Positions 33,443 to 57,250 of a stretch of 64,000 bases of DNA are shown here, in pieces. The DNA lies in assembly GCA_037447655.1 (NCBI GenBank), contig JBBHKE010003114.1, positions 103,778 through 167,777 on the forward strand, given 5' to 3'. The DNA is from Zygnema cylindricum. Taxonomy: Eukaryota > Streptophyta > Zygnematophyceae > Zygnematales > Zygnemataceae. Within the stretch, counting starts at the first letter, position 1. Each line of letters begins with the position of its first letter. Both the position numbers and the translations under genes were made by a program. The notes under the pieces were generated by a model. It did no database searches. It worked only from the letters and a program-made list of their open reading frames with translations, and was not told where the DNA came from.

Positions 33443-34470
33443 AAGTCCTCAGAGTGGACAGCTTCCAAGAAGCCTCTAGGATAATCCTGACCCCTTTGTG
33501 TTTAAGCAAAAATAACTGCCACCCTGGCAGACAAAAACTCTGACCAACTTCACCCCTGTGAAGACAAGACTCCCTTGAGTCGATAGCAAAAAGAATCTCT
33601 GAATTTGCTCCCCTGAGCAGTAAGTTATGGAGGGTCAAAGTTGACCTTTTGTACAGAAGCTCTCTGGGAGAGGGGGTCCTATCTTCTAATTTTTCTAAGT
33701 CCTATCTCTCTCACAGACTCTATCTACTGAGATACGGAACCAATCAGAATTGAGTTCCGTACGCAAAAGTACAGCTGCCGGTGTACTTTATGTACGGACA
33801 TTGTACGACATGGCCAAAATGTCGACACATGTCAAATCCGGATTAGGTGCCATAATCTCCGGAGTTTCCACAATCCAACGGAATTTTGCCACGCGTCATC
33901 CGATGTGGCGATGGCCACAAACCGCCGAAATCTTCCTCCGCGATCTCGGCGCTAATCCCGGCCGTCCGATTAAATTCGGCTTTAATCGTGGCCGTAATAA
34001 ATACATGCGCGGTATTTGTTTCATTTACGAAACAAATGCGCGGTACTGATTTATGTCCGTACCGTAAGTCGTACATTACATATTACTGGATCTATGTATC
34101 CCGTAATTAATTCTAGTTAAATGGTTTATCGCAAGAATACATATCTAAATAATTATCAAACTATATGCTACGTAACAATACCTCTAGATGAAACGGCTAA
34201 GGCTACCGGCTACTTCCTGTCTGCCTGCCGGTAGGTACAAGGATCAAATTCGCCGCCGGCACATACATTTTAATCAAATATATAAACCCTAATATAAAAT
34301 TCCCGTAAACCTCAGGATAGCCAAGGTAGCCATGGCTCTAGCTTCCTCTCCAATTTCTCAGTGACTGCGACAAGTTTGAGAGTTGGAGAGAGAAGTTAGA
34401 GATAGACTGCCTCGACTTCTATATTTCTTTTCAGACCTAGAAAATACTAATAAAACCATTAGTTTCTACA
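33423..34470 (-). repeat. 5' LTR (1,048 bp) of the young element
   Basis: Nearly identical to 28024-29071. Visible differences lie near 33530, 33730, 33850, 33900 and 33966. It supplies the promoter (GTAC cluster, inverted CCAAT box, TGTACAAAAGG at the TATA position) and the first codons of gag. Confidence 0.95.
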
Positions 34471-34475
34471 GTCCA

Positions 34476-34861
34476 CTCAGTGGTCTTGTCGTACACAGAC
34501 CGTACATAAAGGACATCGGTCGTTGTACCTTTCTGTACTGTACAGTTATTTGATTGGTTTGTAATCAGTAGATAGGGATTAAGAGATGGGTTAGGACTTA
34601 GCATTTTGAGTAGACAGCCACCTCTGTCTTTGAGTGTTTGTATAAATTGGCATTTTTGCCACCTCATAATTTATCGGTTGGTTGGTTGTTTTCAGGGATT
34701 TTTTTTGCTTCAAACTCAGAGGAGTCCTGACTACACAGGGGTGCAGTCAGATTTTCAATTTGTTTGCTTGGTTAGCAGTGGTTGTGGTTAAAAGTGGGTT
34801 AGTTAAAAACTACCTAGAGGCTTCCTGAATTTTGTAGTCCAACGGAGAACACAAAATTGCA
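34476..34861 (+). repeat. 3' LTR of the split element, second part
   Basis: Continues the LTR broken at 28023 with CTCAGTGGTCTTGTCG and so on, including TATA box TTGTATAAATTGG near 34637. It ends ACACAAAATTGCA at 34861. Confidence 0.9.
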
Positions 34862-35702
34862 CCAAGAACATCGAGGCTTGGAGCATAGTGTTAATCATTA
34901 GGAGACGGTCATTGGCAACCAATCGGGAGACGAGGATGCCCCCCGTTGGGCAACGGAGTGTTTTACGGGTGAGCAATCATGATTTCAAACGTTTCAAAAA
35001 AATCCCATACTAAACAAATAATTTTCATTATCGAAGGTGCAACACCCTAAATGGATTATTATTCGATGTTGGAGTCAATGCACAACATGGTATATTGATA
35101 AAGTTATTTTAATGATAAACGTATGATATATTGCAATATGTTATCGGGTCGGTAATTATCACTAAACCTCCGTATATTCGTGTGGGAGGTATTATCCAAA
35201 TTAGTGTTAACCTTCTTCGACGCCCCCTCCATCCCGCGATACCTCCAAACTTTTTTCCGTACTTTATTTGCGTAATCCAGTTTATGAACCCCCACCTCCC
35301 CGCTTGTTATATCATGAGCATTTTTGTCAGTCATGGAGAAATATATTGGGCCCCCTCACCGTTTGATATATCGACACATCAATAGCGAATTTATTCCATT
35401 TTATAATTGTTTGATGTCCAACCCAAATAATACAAACTTTTATCCCGGTCCTTAAATATGCACATCGTTAATTGACGCATCTTCAACTTTGAGTCGTACA
35501 TTACTATAACATCTACAATGATAAACTTGGAAATGATCTAGTATTTTTTGCATTGTAAACATTAAACATCTTTTATGATGCATACAAGTTCTCACCCGTA
35601 TTATATGGAATTCATGATAATGTCAGTTATGGTTAAGGTGATTGGTTTAAATTTTTAAAGACATAGAGTGGTAGTTTTTATTAGACATCAAATGTGGAAG
35701 AA
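34862..35702. other. Non-coding, no feature recognised
   Basis: AT-rich sequence without LTR similarity, domain-bearing ORF or clear repeat. It lies between the end of the nested LTR and an eroded LTR. Confidence 0.55.
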
Positions 35703-36711
35703 GTTTGAAACAGTTGTATTCTATATTTCCAATTTTTGTAACTATTAACAATAATCTGCCTCTAACTCCTCTCTTCAACTCCCACACTTGTCGCAGTCAC
35801 TGAAAGTTGGAGATGGAGCTAGAGCCATGGCTGCCTATGTTATCCAGAGGAAGACATGCAGTAATTTGGTAGATTTTCTAAAAAGGAACTTGACGGATCC
35901 AAGATTTGATCTTGATACCTGTCGTCCGACAAAGTTGCCGATAGCGGGTAACTTTATCCTATTAGTCTAGGACCAGTGCTATGTGCTATAAGGTTTGACA
36001 CATATATAAATGTTTACAATTAGACTAATTCATTTAACGAAATATTAAGACATAGATACAGTTTGTACTGTACGGGTTACGGAATATCCGGAAACGGATA
36101 TCGCGATTTGTTTCCAATGTGAAACAAATACTGCGCAATTATTTATAACGGCTATTATTAAAAATCGGTTGAAATCGAACAATCGAGGAAAGCACCAAAA
36201 TTGCGAAATGCGCGCTTTGGCGGTTAATGGTCGAAGACACGTCAGATGCCACGTGGCCGGATATCACTAGATGGCGACATCTCCGAAGAATATGAAAACA
36301 AATCTGAATGTGACACATGTCCGCGAAATGGCCATGTCGTACAATGGCTATATAAAAAGTACACCGGCACCCGTACCTTTCTGTACAACACAATATTGCA
36401 ATTGGTGCCGTACGTCAGTAGATTGAGTTTTAGAGAGAGAAAATTCAGTAGGTAACCGCCTCTCTCCGAGAGAGCTTCTTTAGAAAATGTCAACTTTGAC
36501 CCACTGTAACTTACTACTCAGGGGAGCAAATTCAGATATTCTTTTTCCTATCGACTCAGGGGAGTCTTGCCTTCACAGAGGTGAAGGTGGTTAGAGTTTT
36601 TGTCTGACAAGGTGGCGGTTATTCTTGCTGAAACACAAAGGGGTCAGGGTTATCTTAGAGGCTTCGTGTGAGCTGCCCATTTTAAGGACCTATGGAGGTC
36701 TCAAAATTGCA
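35703..36711 (+). mobile_element. Eroded solo LTR
   Basis: About 1,009 bp; the start is diverged (TTTGAAACAGTTGTATT near 35703) and it ends TCTCAAAATTGCA at 36711. The conserved stem-loop is at about 35772-35830, the tRNA-like inner hairpin CCAAGAT TTG ATCTTGA at about 35909-35925, the GTAC cluster near 36340-36415, and the TATA position near 36480 is degraded (TTTAGAAAATG). No internal region follows and target copies were not recognised. Confidence 0.7.
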
Positions 36712-38900
36712 AAACACACAGGAAAAGTGTTTGATAACGACGTCGAGATTGAAGAGTGAGTGGCGTTAACGCGTGAAAGTGCTCTTAAAATCTGGTTCCT
36801 ATTATTAAATATGTGTGAAATCACGCGAACATGTTCTCACATGTCCTCACATGTTCAAAGGTCGACTACGTCCACAAAGGCAGAAGGGGCTACAACATGG
36901 GAACGTGTATCCTAATAGTGCGATTTGTATAAATCATGATTATTTTTTTGTTGGCGCGAGGTCATGAAACCCAATGTATCGTTAATAAAACTATTTATTT
37001 GTTTACACTAATAATTTGTTAACACTTTAAGCGATTCACGGTGTACTACACAATAGAGTACACACATAAATATATAATGTAGTATCGCAAAGTTAAAAAA
37101 CGATCACGCAATACTATGTATTGCAATGCAAACTATAAATTATTGTGGAGTTACCGTGTGTAACTTAATGTTAATTGCAATGCAATATAAACTTAATATT
37201 TATTTAAATGCGATACAGGACCTTGCTGTGTAATGACACTACCATTTAGAATTGATTTAGTAGGTAAGTGTTGTGCGGTACCACATAATACCATGTAATG
37301 TAGTGCATTAAAATAAACTACAATGAAGTATACCACAAAATAGCAGTGTGTGACACTTAATGTTTATTGCAATGCAATAAAGGACACCACCGTGGAGTGA
37401 CACTGCCATTTACAATTGATTTGGTTAAGTGTAGTGCGGTACCTTATAATACCATGTAATGTAGTGCCTTAAAATAAAATATAATGGACTATATAACAAA
37501 ACAACACTCTATACTGTAATGAAATACAAATCAGAGGTCAATAGTCTTATCTGTTTTAGAGTACACCGCAGTGTTCAAACCATATATATCCATCCCTTCT
37601 TGAACCATCGTGTATCTTCACTGTTTAAACACGTCCTGAAACATGTTTTAGACGCTTTAACGTCTAAGTGTTTAACCAAAAAGGGGAACACCATAGTACT
37701 GTGGAAGCAATCCTTATAGTGCATGAGAGCAGTAAAATACATGTGCATTTGAAAATTTGCCAAGTACAAGCGTCCATGTCTTCCACAATTTTTTCGGGTT
37801 GTGCATGTCGGGATTCATGGCGATATGATTTTAACAGATACCCAACATTAATTTAACACTATCCAGAGATAGACGGTGTACTGTACAGTCTAGGTATCTT
37901 ACATGTTTCCCCGGTACAGATTCAGTGCATTACTGAACCGTAGTACCACAATAACTGAGTACGTAGTTCGAGCTTTGAGTACAAATTGAATCCACGGCAA
38001 AATTTTGATGTCGGTGGGATTTTAACGCGAGTCCCCCCCAAGATTCACTTCGTCGGGTTATCCCTCTCTATGCAAAGGGAACAATGGTCAGACGCCAGTT
38101 TCACTTTTTTTAATTTTCTTCAAATAATTTTCTAATTTAGTGCCAGGAGACGTGACAGATTATGGTCCACATCCTTAAATAGTGTAATTAATTATATTTA
38201 AGGTATCAATGTCAAAATTTTGGGGTGCCGATATAGCGTACATAAGGCTAATAACGATTCACGGTGTACCACTGACAAATACGACACCGTAACGAAGGAC
38301 TCATTCCCGTTTTTATCTTTATCGACGGCCAGAAGCCGGTAAATAATTATCCGTGTTTGGCCAAAATCCGCCCCCTGCAAAAAGTATCATTACTGGCTTT
38401 GGTTTATCGACTCATTTTGTCGGTCCAAACAGAGCCATTATCTGTCAGTTCCAAGAATCATGGAGAAAGTTAGCTGATTTTCTCCTATCCATTCCAGCGT
38501 CCACCTCGACACGCGTAAGACTGCCCGCTACTTTAATACACAGAAAACAACAAATAAAGTAGTACAAAATGTAAAACATTCTAACGGGCTTGGTAGAGTT
38601 TTACGGATAAAAAAGAAAAGTTATGAACGGGTCGTTTCGGTACAACTGCGTGGCACTACGGTATTGCAGGTCCATATTTCAAGGATTCTTGATCCCAAAT
38701 AAACTACTGTGGTCCACAATAAATTTTGCTGTCCAAAAGTGGTCCTCCATTACGGGCCTCGAGCACCTGCGGCTCCACGGTAAACTCAGGGATCAACACT
38801 ATTATTGATAAAATTGTTTTCCCACGCGGCTGCTGACGTGCAGCTCTTCCTGTAAATGAATGGAAAATAATGTCATTCGTACGAATCCCCTGTTAAGATA
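36712..38900. other. Non-coding with tandem repeat and MITE fragments
   Basis: No gene is seen. Words of the TACACCG MITE family appear near 37025-37045 and 38240-38266 (CTAATAACGATTCACGGTGTAC). A tandem repeat covers about 37150-37515. The short ORFs carry no recognisable domain. Confidence 0.5.
37150..37515. repeat. Tandem repeat, about two units of 164 bp
   Basis: Repeated landmarks are GACACTACCATTTA at 37235 and GACACTGCCATTTA at 37399, then ATACCATGTAATGTAGTGC near 37288 and 37448. Units share about 80 percent by eye. Confidence 0.65.
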
Positions 38901-41243
38901 TGCGTTAATGCAGGTATTCTGGGCTGTAAAAATCATACAAGTGGCACCTTGTCAGCTGTCCTGTCAAATGTTCCGTACCATTTTTAATTTGCTTGGCGAA
39001 TCAGATTTTTGGAACCAAAAATAGCTTTGGAAAGTTTTACTCTCTACAACCTATTAGTACACACTATTACTAAATAAACCTGGATGGAGAACGACAGCCA
39101 CACAGTAGGGATTTAACGACCTTTATTGCTTCAAATGACCGATTGTGGTGCAAAAAATATGCATGATCTATGCTTTCAAAATAAACAACGTAAGCGTTGA
39201 TGTTTCTAGAATCTTTCTCCTTTCTCTGTGCCGTATTTTGAGGAATTGGTGATGGCCGTCCGATGCTGTACTTCTGCCTCTAAATATAATATTCGATCTT
39301 ATTCACCTGAATAATCGAATCATAATCTGTATTTCCACTTCCCCTGCTACAATAATAAAAATACGAACGTGAATTACATCGAATTCCATAGGAATTTTTC
39401 AGAATCTGACCTGATTCGTCCCACTATCGAACAGAGAATCAGTATAACCATACACGGACCGTGTAGCTTCCATATATAGAATCAGTATTGTCCACCTGCA
39501 ACCTCCACTATGACCCTCATTACCACTCGACTACCATATCTTTTTCCCTCTCCATCGACTCTAACACCACTAAACCTAAAATAATAATACACGTGGCAGG
39601 TAGCAGCTCTCTACAGAGCTCCATTGCGCCTCCCCCGGCCACGTCAGCTGTGCAGGCGGGGACGGCTGGTGGCCGCCCGCCACGTGTCAGAGGTACGGGA
39701 GGTTTGTCTCTTTCTCTCCTTGTCCGTTTGGCTTCTTCAGAATGGATCAGAAAGCTTCGAGAAACGATATTTTTTTGCGGTAGAAGGTTATTCTGAAATC
39801 CTAATTTATGCAATTCACATTTTTTTTTAAATTCTAAACCTTCATCTGCTTATAGATTGGATCCAAATAGCTTCTGTGAAAATTATAACTCTATTCAAGA
39901 GCTTTTCTAGAAAACCCTAACCCTAATTTGAAATGATAAAGTAAGAAGAAACAAGATCTGAAATCCATAACAGTGTTAGATTGGCAGAGGGAGAAGCCAT
40001 GGTTTTTGATTTTTTTTTAATGACACGACTATTGTAATAAGAGGAAATAGGAGGGAAAAGTGGAGAAAATGAGGATATTGTTTTAAGTTTTTGTGTACTG
40101 TAGTGGGAGAGAGGGAGAGAGGGAGAGAAGGAGAGAAGGAGAGGGGAGAGAGGGAGACGGGAAAAGAGGGGGTGAGGGAGAGATGGAGAGAGGGGGATAG
40201 GGGGCGAGGGAGAGTGAGGAAGAGGGAGAGGGGGAGAGCGGGAGAGAGGGTGAGTCTTCTTCTTCTTCTTTGGACTAGTCTCAGGATGGAAGAAATATTT
40301 CATTCAGTTTTATGGTATTTTATGTACTTTTTAAATAGATTGTTCGATTGTTAAATTGTAAAATGAACAGAATTTCATGTCTACTGTTAAGATACGACAT
40401 TTCTACATATTTAAGATTCTTACACTATGGAGCTTTTGTGGTCCATTTTTAACTCGTGAAGGATGTAGTTGTTGTTGAATTCACCCCTTCGAAAATTCAT
40501 TTTTTGTGGTTTATTTTTGACTGGAGAGGGATCTAGTTTTTGTTAAATTCACCCCTCTGACTTTTTGTTGTCGTCTATTTTTAATTTGAGAAGGATCTAG
40601 TTGATGATAAATTCACTTCCCCCCCGGTTTTTTTTTGTATGGAGGTATATAATCAAAGCATTCCTGACAAATCTGGAAACTGGAAATTTAAAACTAGATC
40701 TGAACTTTTTTAGGTATCTATTTTGTGATTTAAGGCATATAAAACTAAAATTCTGATTCATTTTGACTTACTTTATTTTATTTATGTTACATTTTGACTC
40801 TTATATTCTATACGTTTTTTCCTCTTTTTGTCCCCAATTCATGGCAACTAGGGCATTTTCCCATTTCTCATTTTCAATTTTTCAGAAATTAGAAAGCTAT
40901 TCATGGAAAGGTGGTTTAATTTCGTACAAATTATGTTAATTTCTGTAAGTTTTTCTTATAGAGTATAAACATTTTGGTTATGAACTTTTAGTTTACAAAT
41001 TTCAAATGTTTTTTTAGTCACAAATTATAAATAGGAAAATATCAAAACTTTTGGTTACTTTTGGCATTTCTCGAAAACCGATCATTTTTTTTTCTCCTTT
41101 CTGTCTTTTTTGTCCTTTTTTTTGGCTTTTGTGGCTTTTCCTGATAGGGATTGTGAAAAAGTTATGTTTTTTTTGTTTTTTTTCCTAAAATTCTGCCCTT
41201 TTTTTGGGTGCCTTTTTTTTCTTTCTTTTTTGTCGTTTTGCAG
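38901..41243. other. Non-coding, with a possible promoter region and GA-rich tract
   Basis: The stretch 39590-39700 is unusually GC-rich with two ACGTG core elements (ACACGTGGCAG and CCACGTGTCAG) and CCACGTCAGC, which resemble plant G-box/ACGT elements. A telomere-like AAACCCTAACCCTAA (telo-box) is at 39911-39926. The purine tract GGGAGAGA is at 40105-40255. No reading frame with domain support lies here. It may be the upstream part of the degraded helicase gene that follows. Confidence 0.4.
39588..39690. promoter_or_regulatory. Possible promoter element cluster (ACGT-core boxes)
   Basis: Two CACGTG-type boxes about 90 bp apart in a GC-rich island within AT-rich sequence. Strand and target gene are not known. 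Confidence 0.3.
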
Positions 41244-41935
41244 GAAATGGAACCTTTGGAGGATTTACTAAGTGAGTTGAGGGCCTATCAGAAGCAAGCT
41301 TTGGGGTTCATGTGAGGAGGGGGGAGGTGGGAGGAGGATCGACAATTAGGAGACGGAGGGAACGCTCCACCCCTGCTAGGAGGCTTACCACTTGGGGGAC
41401 AGGTGAGGGGGAGATTATATTTTTGGGTTTCTTTAAGATTTTTTTGTGTTTTTTTAGGTAAATTTGAGATTTTTTTAGGATTTTTTGAGGTTTTTCTTTC
41501 CTGTTTTTGTTAGGGGACAAGCGAGAGGTTGCTTTTAGGGAAGTTTCAAAATAATATTATGTGAGAGGGCGAGGAAAGGGCGGAGGGAGACGAAGCGGGA
41601 GCTGGAGCGGGAAAGGGAGAGATTTAATGCTAACAATCTATTCAATTGTACTTTTTTGTACATTCAGGTGGTGATTGAGTCTCACACTCGCCCTCGTTCC
41701 TTGTCTGTTTTTCCGTTCTATGGTACGAACTGACCGAGGGGGAGGGAGGGAGTGATGAAGTACGATGTGGTGCTCACGACCTATGGGGTGGTGGCGGCGG
41801 AAATGTCTAAGGAGGTAGGGGAGGGAGAGGGAGAGGGAGGGAAGGAGGGAGAAAGGAATAGAGGGAGAGGGAGGGACTGCTGAGATACGATGTGGTTTTG
41901 ACAACCTATGGGGTTTTGGCGGCAGGGAAGGCAAT
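41244..41935 (+). pseudogene. RAD5/HLTF-like SNF2 helicase remnant
   Basis: 41244-41311, after a good acceptor TTTTGCAG, encodes ELRAYQKQALGFM, the start of the SNF2 ATPase region in RAD5-type proteins, and ends at a donor GTGAGG. 41668-41814, between ATTCAG and GTAGGG, encodes ESHTRPRSLSVFPFYGTN, then a TGA stop (41731-41733), then KYDVVLTTYGVVAAEMSKE, matching the segment between helicase motifs Ia and II in that family. A second copy of the last block (RYDVVLTTYGVLAA) is at 41884-41925. The Walker A region and everything downstream are missing. RAD5 proteins act in post-replication DNA repair; this copy cannot. Family assignment is by recognised motifs only. Confidence 0.65.
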
Positions 41936-42290
41936 GGAGGGAAGGAGAAGTAGAAGGGAATATCAGAAAATAGGAGAGGTAGGAGGAAAAAGAATTTGGA
42001 GTATGACGTAGTAAAAGGATTTAAGTGAGGATTTGGCAAATGGTAAAGATTTTGTAAAATTTGGGCGGGAGTAGATAGTGGAGACCTGGAAGAGGTAGAG
42101 GGAGAGATAGAGAGGTTGGGAGGGAGGGAGAGAGGGGAGAGAGGGAGAGAGGGAGGCCAGGTAGATAGATGGGAAGAGGGGAGGGAGATGAGTGGGAGGG
42201 AAAGAGAGAGAGGGAGAGAGCAGGGAAGGGGGAGGGGAGGGGGAGCGGGAGAGAGAGGTGAGGGAAGTTGAAGAATAGATTTAATGGAAG
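41540..42290. repeat. Purine-rich GGGAGA tracts
   Basis: Imperfect GGGAGAGGGAG repeats surround and partly interrupt the helicase remnant, especially 41815-41880 and 42095-42270. Long proline/serine ORFs on the other strand are by-products. Confidence 0.7.
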
Positions 42291-42446
42291 GCATGTTTCA
42301 TAAGTTTGTTGTAGATAAAGTAGATTCACCCTTCTAAACATCTTTGGATCATCAACAAGTCCTTCTGCACTAAGTACTAGTATAGATTCTAATGTCGGAT
42401 TTACACTAATAATTTCTTACCATAATAGCGATGGTCATTGTAAATG

Positions 42447-42617
42447 AAAAGAAAAGAAAAAGAAAGAAAAAAAAAGAAAAGAAAAGGAAAAGGAAAAGAA
42501 AAGAAAGGAAAAGAAAAGAAAGGAAAAGAAAAGAAAGGAATAGAAAGAAAAGAAAAGAAAAGAAAAGAAAAAAAAAAGAAAAGAAAAGAGTAAAAAAGAA
42601 AAGAAAAGAAAAGAGTG
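42447..42617. repeat. AAAAG/AAAGG microsatellite
   Basis: About 170 bases of AAAAG with interspersed AAAGG units. Confidence 0.9.
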
Positions 42618-43555
42618 GCTCATGAATTGGAGAACATGGATTTCTTTCACTTTTCTGGCACAAAATCACCCTAAAAAGCCAAAAAGTATCATTTATGCCC
42701 TCAAAACATCGACAAGCTGAAGTTTAAGAACTCTGGGTGCATACCTTCGTGCTACATTTTTTTAGAGTCACTCATTTTTTTTCAATTATACAAAATTAAG
42801 TACCAAATCAGTTCCTCTTTGTTTTAGAAAGAAGATTAGCCACAGTGAAAGTGGTATAGTATCAGGCAAACGTTCCACTGCAATAACAAACAATAATAAA
42901 GAAGCAGTTTATGAACCATGTTTTTATTTCCAAGTTTCAGAACCGACCTTAACCGAACTTAAACAATTTTGCTTTTTTGTTTCACTTTTTTGAACAACAG
43001 TAAACTGAACCGGACATATGTACGCCAACCCCATGGTTTGCTATTGTTTACTATGAATTTTAAAGAAAGCCATGTTTTCTTGTAGTACCTCAGTGGCTTG
43101 AACCCTTCGGTGGCTTTACTATACTAACTTTTGGTTTTCTTAACTCATAAAATATAAGATCCTACTGTCAAATATGGGAAAACAATGGGGCTTCTAACTT
43201 TGCTCTCTCTCTCTCTCTCTCTCTCTCCCCATTGAGGGGAGGTGCCATTCGGCCCTCCCGCCCACTCCCTTTTTCAAATGTTTTAACCAGCCGAATTGAA
43301 TTCTTGTAGACATTAAATAGAGAAGGCTATAAGGACCATGTCATGGTTTTTTTTCTCCCAAATTCTCTTTTTCACAAACTCGGTATCTAAGCCTTTTTTC
43401 CATTTTTTATTTTTATTTTTTTATTTTTTTTTGGTGTCGTGCTACAGGTACTAGTTGGCGGGTAGGATTCCAGCTTCCCCGCCTCCCTGGGCCCAATTTT
43501 TTTTTTTGCAAGGTTACTCTTTTTGAAGTCCCTAAATTTTTTTCCAAGACTCAGA
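42618..43555. other. Upstream region of the ataxin-2 gene
   Basis: No ORF of note. A (CT)n run is at 43201-43227. A TTTTT-rich stretch near 43405-43432 followed by GTGCTACAG (43438-43446) could be an intron end in the 5' UTR. No clear TATA box was recognised. Confidence 0.4.
43201..43227. repeat. (CT)n microsatellite upstream of the ataxin-2 gene
   Basis: About 13 CT units; it may affect promoter or 5' UTR splicing. Confidence 0.9.
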
Positions 43556-56389
<12,834 letters not shown>

Positions 56390-57186
56390 GGAGAGAGAGG
56401 AAAGGGAGACCAGAGAGAGGAGAGAGGCAGACAAGAGAGAGGAGGTAGGGAAGCAGAGAATAGGAGAGAGAGGAGAGGAGAGAGGAGCGAGGAGAGGAAA
56501 GGGGAGGGAGGAAGGGGGGATAGAGAAAAAAACGGAGAGGAGAGAGAGGGGAGCGAGGAGAGGAGAGGAGATGAGGAGAAAGCTTGAAAGCGGAAAACAG
56601 AAAGGAGAGGGGAGGAGGGAGAGTACGTGGAAAGAAGGGATAGGGAGAGGGGAAAGAGCGAAAAAAGCAGGATGGCATTTTGAATTTGAATTCTAAATAT
56701 GAGAGAGTGGCTCCTTTCTTTTCCTGGAGTGTTTCTTTCACTCTCTCTCTCTCTCTCCTCTCTCTCTCATTCCCTCTTTCTCTCTTTCTATCTCTTTCTC
56801 TCTGTTCCCAGAAGTGCCGGTTTAGAGACGTATCTCATTTTCTTGAGATAGGAGAGACGGGATAGTTTCTTTCCTTGGGTATGAGGGGAGGGAAGAGAGA
56901 AGAGAGAGGAGAATTTATTTGTCTATGGGCTTTTTGTTGATAGGCGTGGAAAGGGAGAAAGAGAGGGCGACATGTTTTTTTTTCCTTGTCCTCTTTCCTT
57001 CTTTTGTTTCTCTTTTTTTTTTTTTTTTGGGCATGAGAAGAGTCGCGGTCGAGGCTGGTCCACTTCATTTGAGAGAAGCTCGGGATGGGAGCTTTTCTAT
57101 TTGATTTTCCTTTTTTTTGACCATAAATTTGAAATGGAAATTTTGAATCACGAGAAATAGATTTGTTAAATCCGTGGTTGCCCAAG

Positions 57187-57250
<64 letters not shown>

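Larger units (their letters stand above)
28024..34470 (-). mobile_element. Nearly complete young copia element, target duplication GTCCA
   Basis: 6,447 bp with two 1,048-bp LTRs (28024-29071 and 33423-34470) that differ at only about six positions by eye. GTCCA flanks both ends (28019-28023 and 34471-34475), and the interrupted LTR reads through once the element is set aside. The order on the minus strand is 5' LTR, primer-binding site 33408-33422, gag-protease, integrase, RT-RNase H, polypurine tract AAAATAAGGGGAG (about 29072-29086) and 3' LTR. It has one single-base frameshift near 32060 and one stop near 31288. All catalytic residues that can be checked are present. Confidence 0.95.
18130..34861 (+). 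mobile_element. Oldest copia element of a three-layer nest (split into three parts)
   Basis: Parts 18130-18661, 25023-28023 and 34476-34861 belong to one plus-strand element. Integrase breaks off at NQFEE (18661) and resumes at 25023 after the inserted element at 18662-25022. The 3' LTR starts at 27404, breaks at 28023 and resumes after the second inserted element, ending AAAATTGCA at 34861. The joined LTR is about 1,006 bp, matching its relatives. Gag, protease and the 5' LTR are missing, and the left edge near 18130 is blurred. Confidence 0.85.

Noticed and set aside
37150-37515. CRISPR-like or satellite array
   Set aside because: Only about two 164-bp units without spacer logic; a simple tandem duplication in a eukaryotic genome.
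39911-39926. Telomere
   Set aside because: Only two CCCTAA-type units inside unique sequence; consistent with a promoter telo-box or chance.
41638-42341. Pro/Ser-rich minus-strand ORFs of 218 and 106 residues
   Set aside because: Complement of purine-rich repeats; the plus strand here carries recognisable SNF2 segments.
42431-42669. Lys/Arg-rich (plus) and Phe/Ser-rich (minus) ORFs
   Set aside because: Both are translations of the AAAAG microsatellite; no domain or splice context.
43523-43555. Extension of the ataxin-2 N-terminus from 43523
   Set aside because: There is no ATG at 43523 (the codon is TTG); the first in-frame ATG is at 43556.
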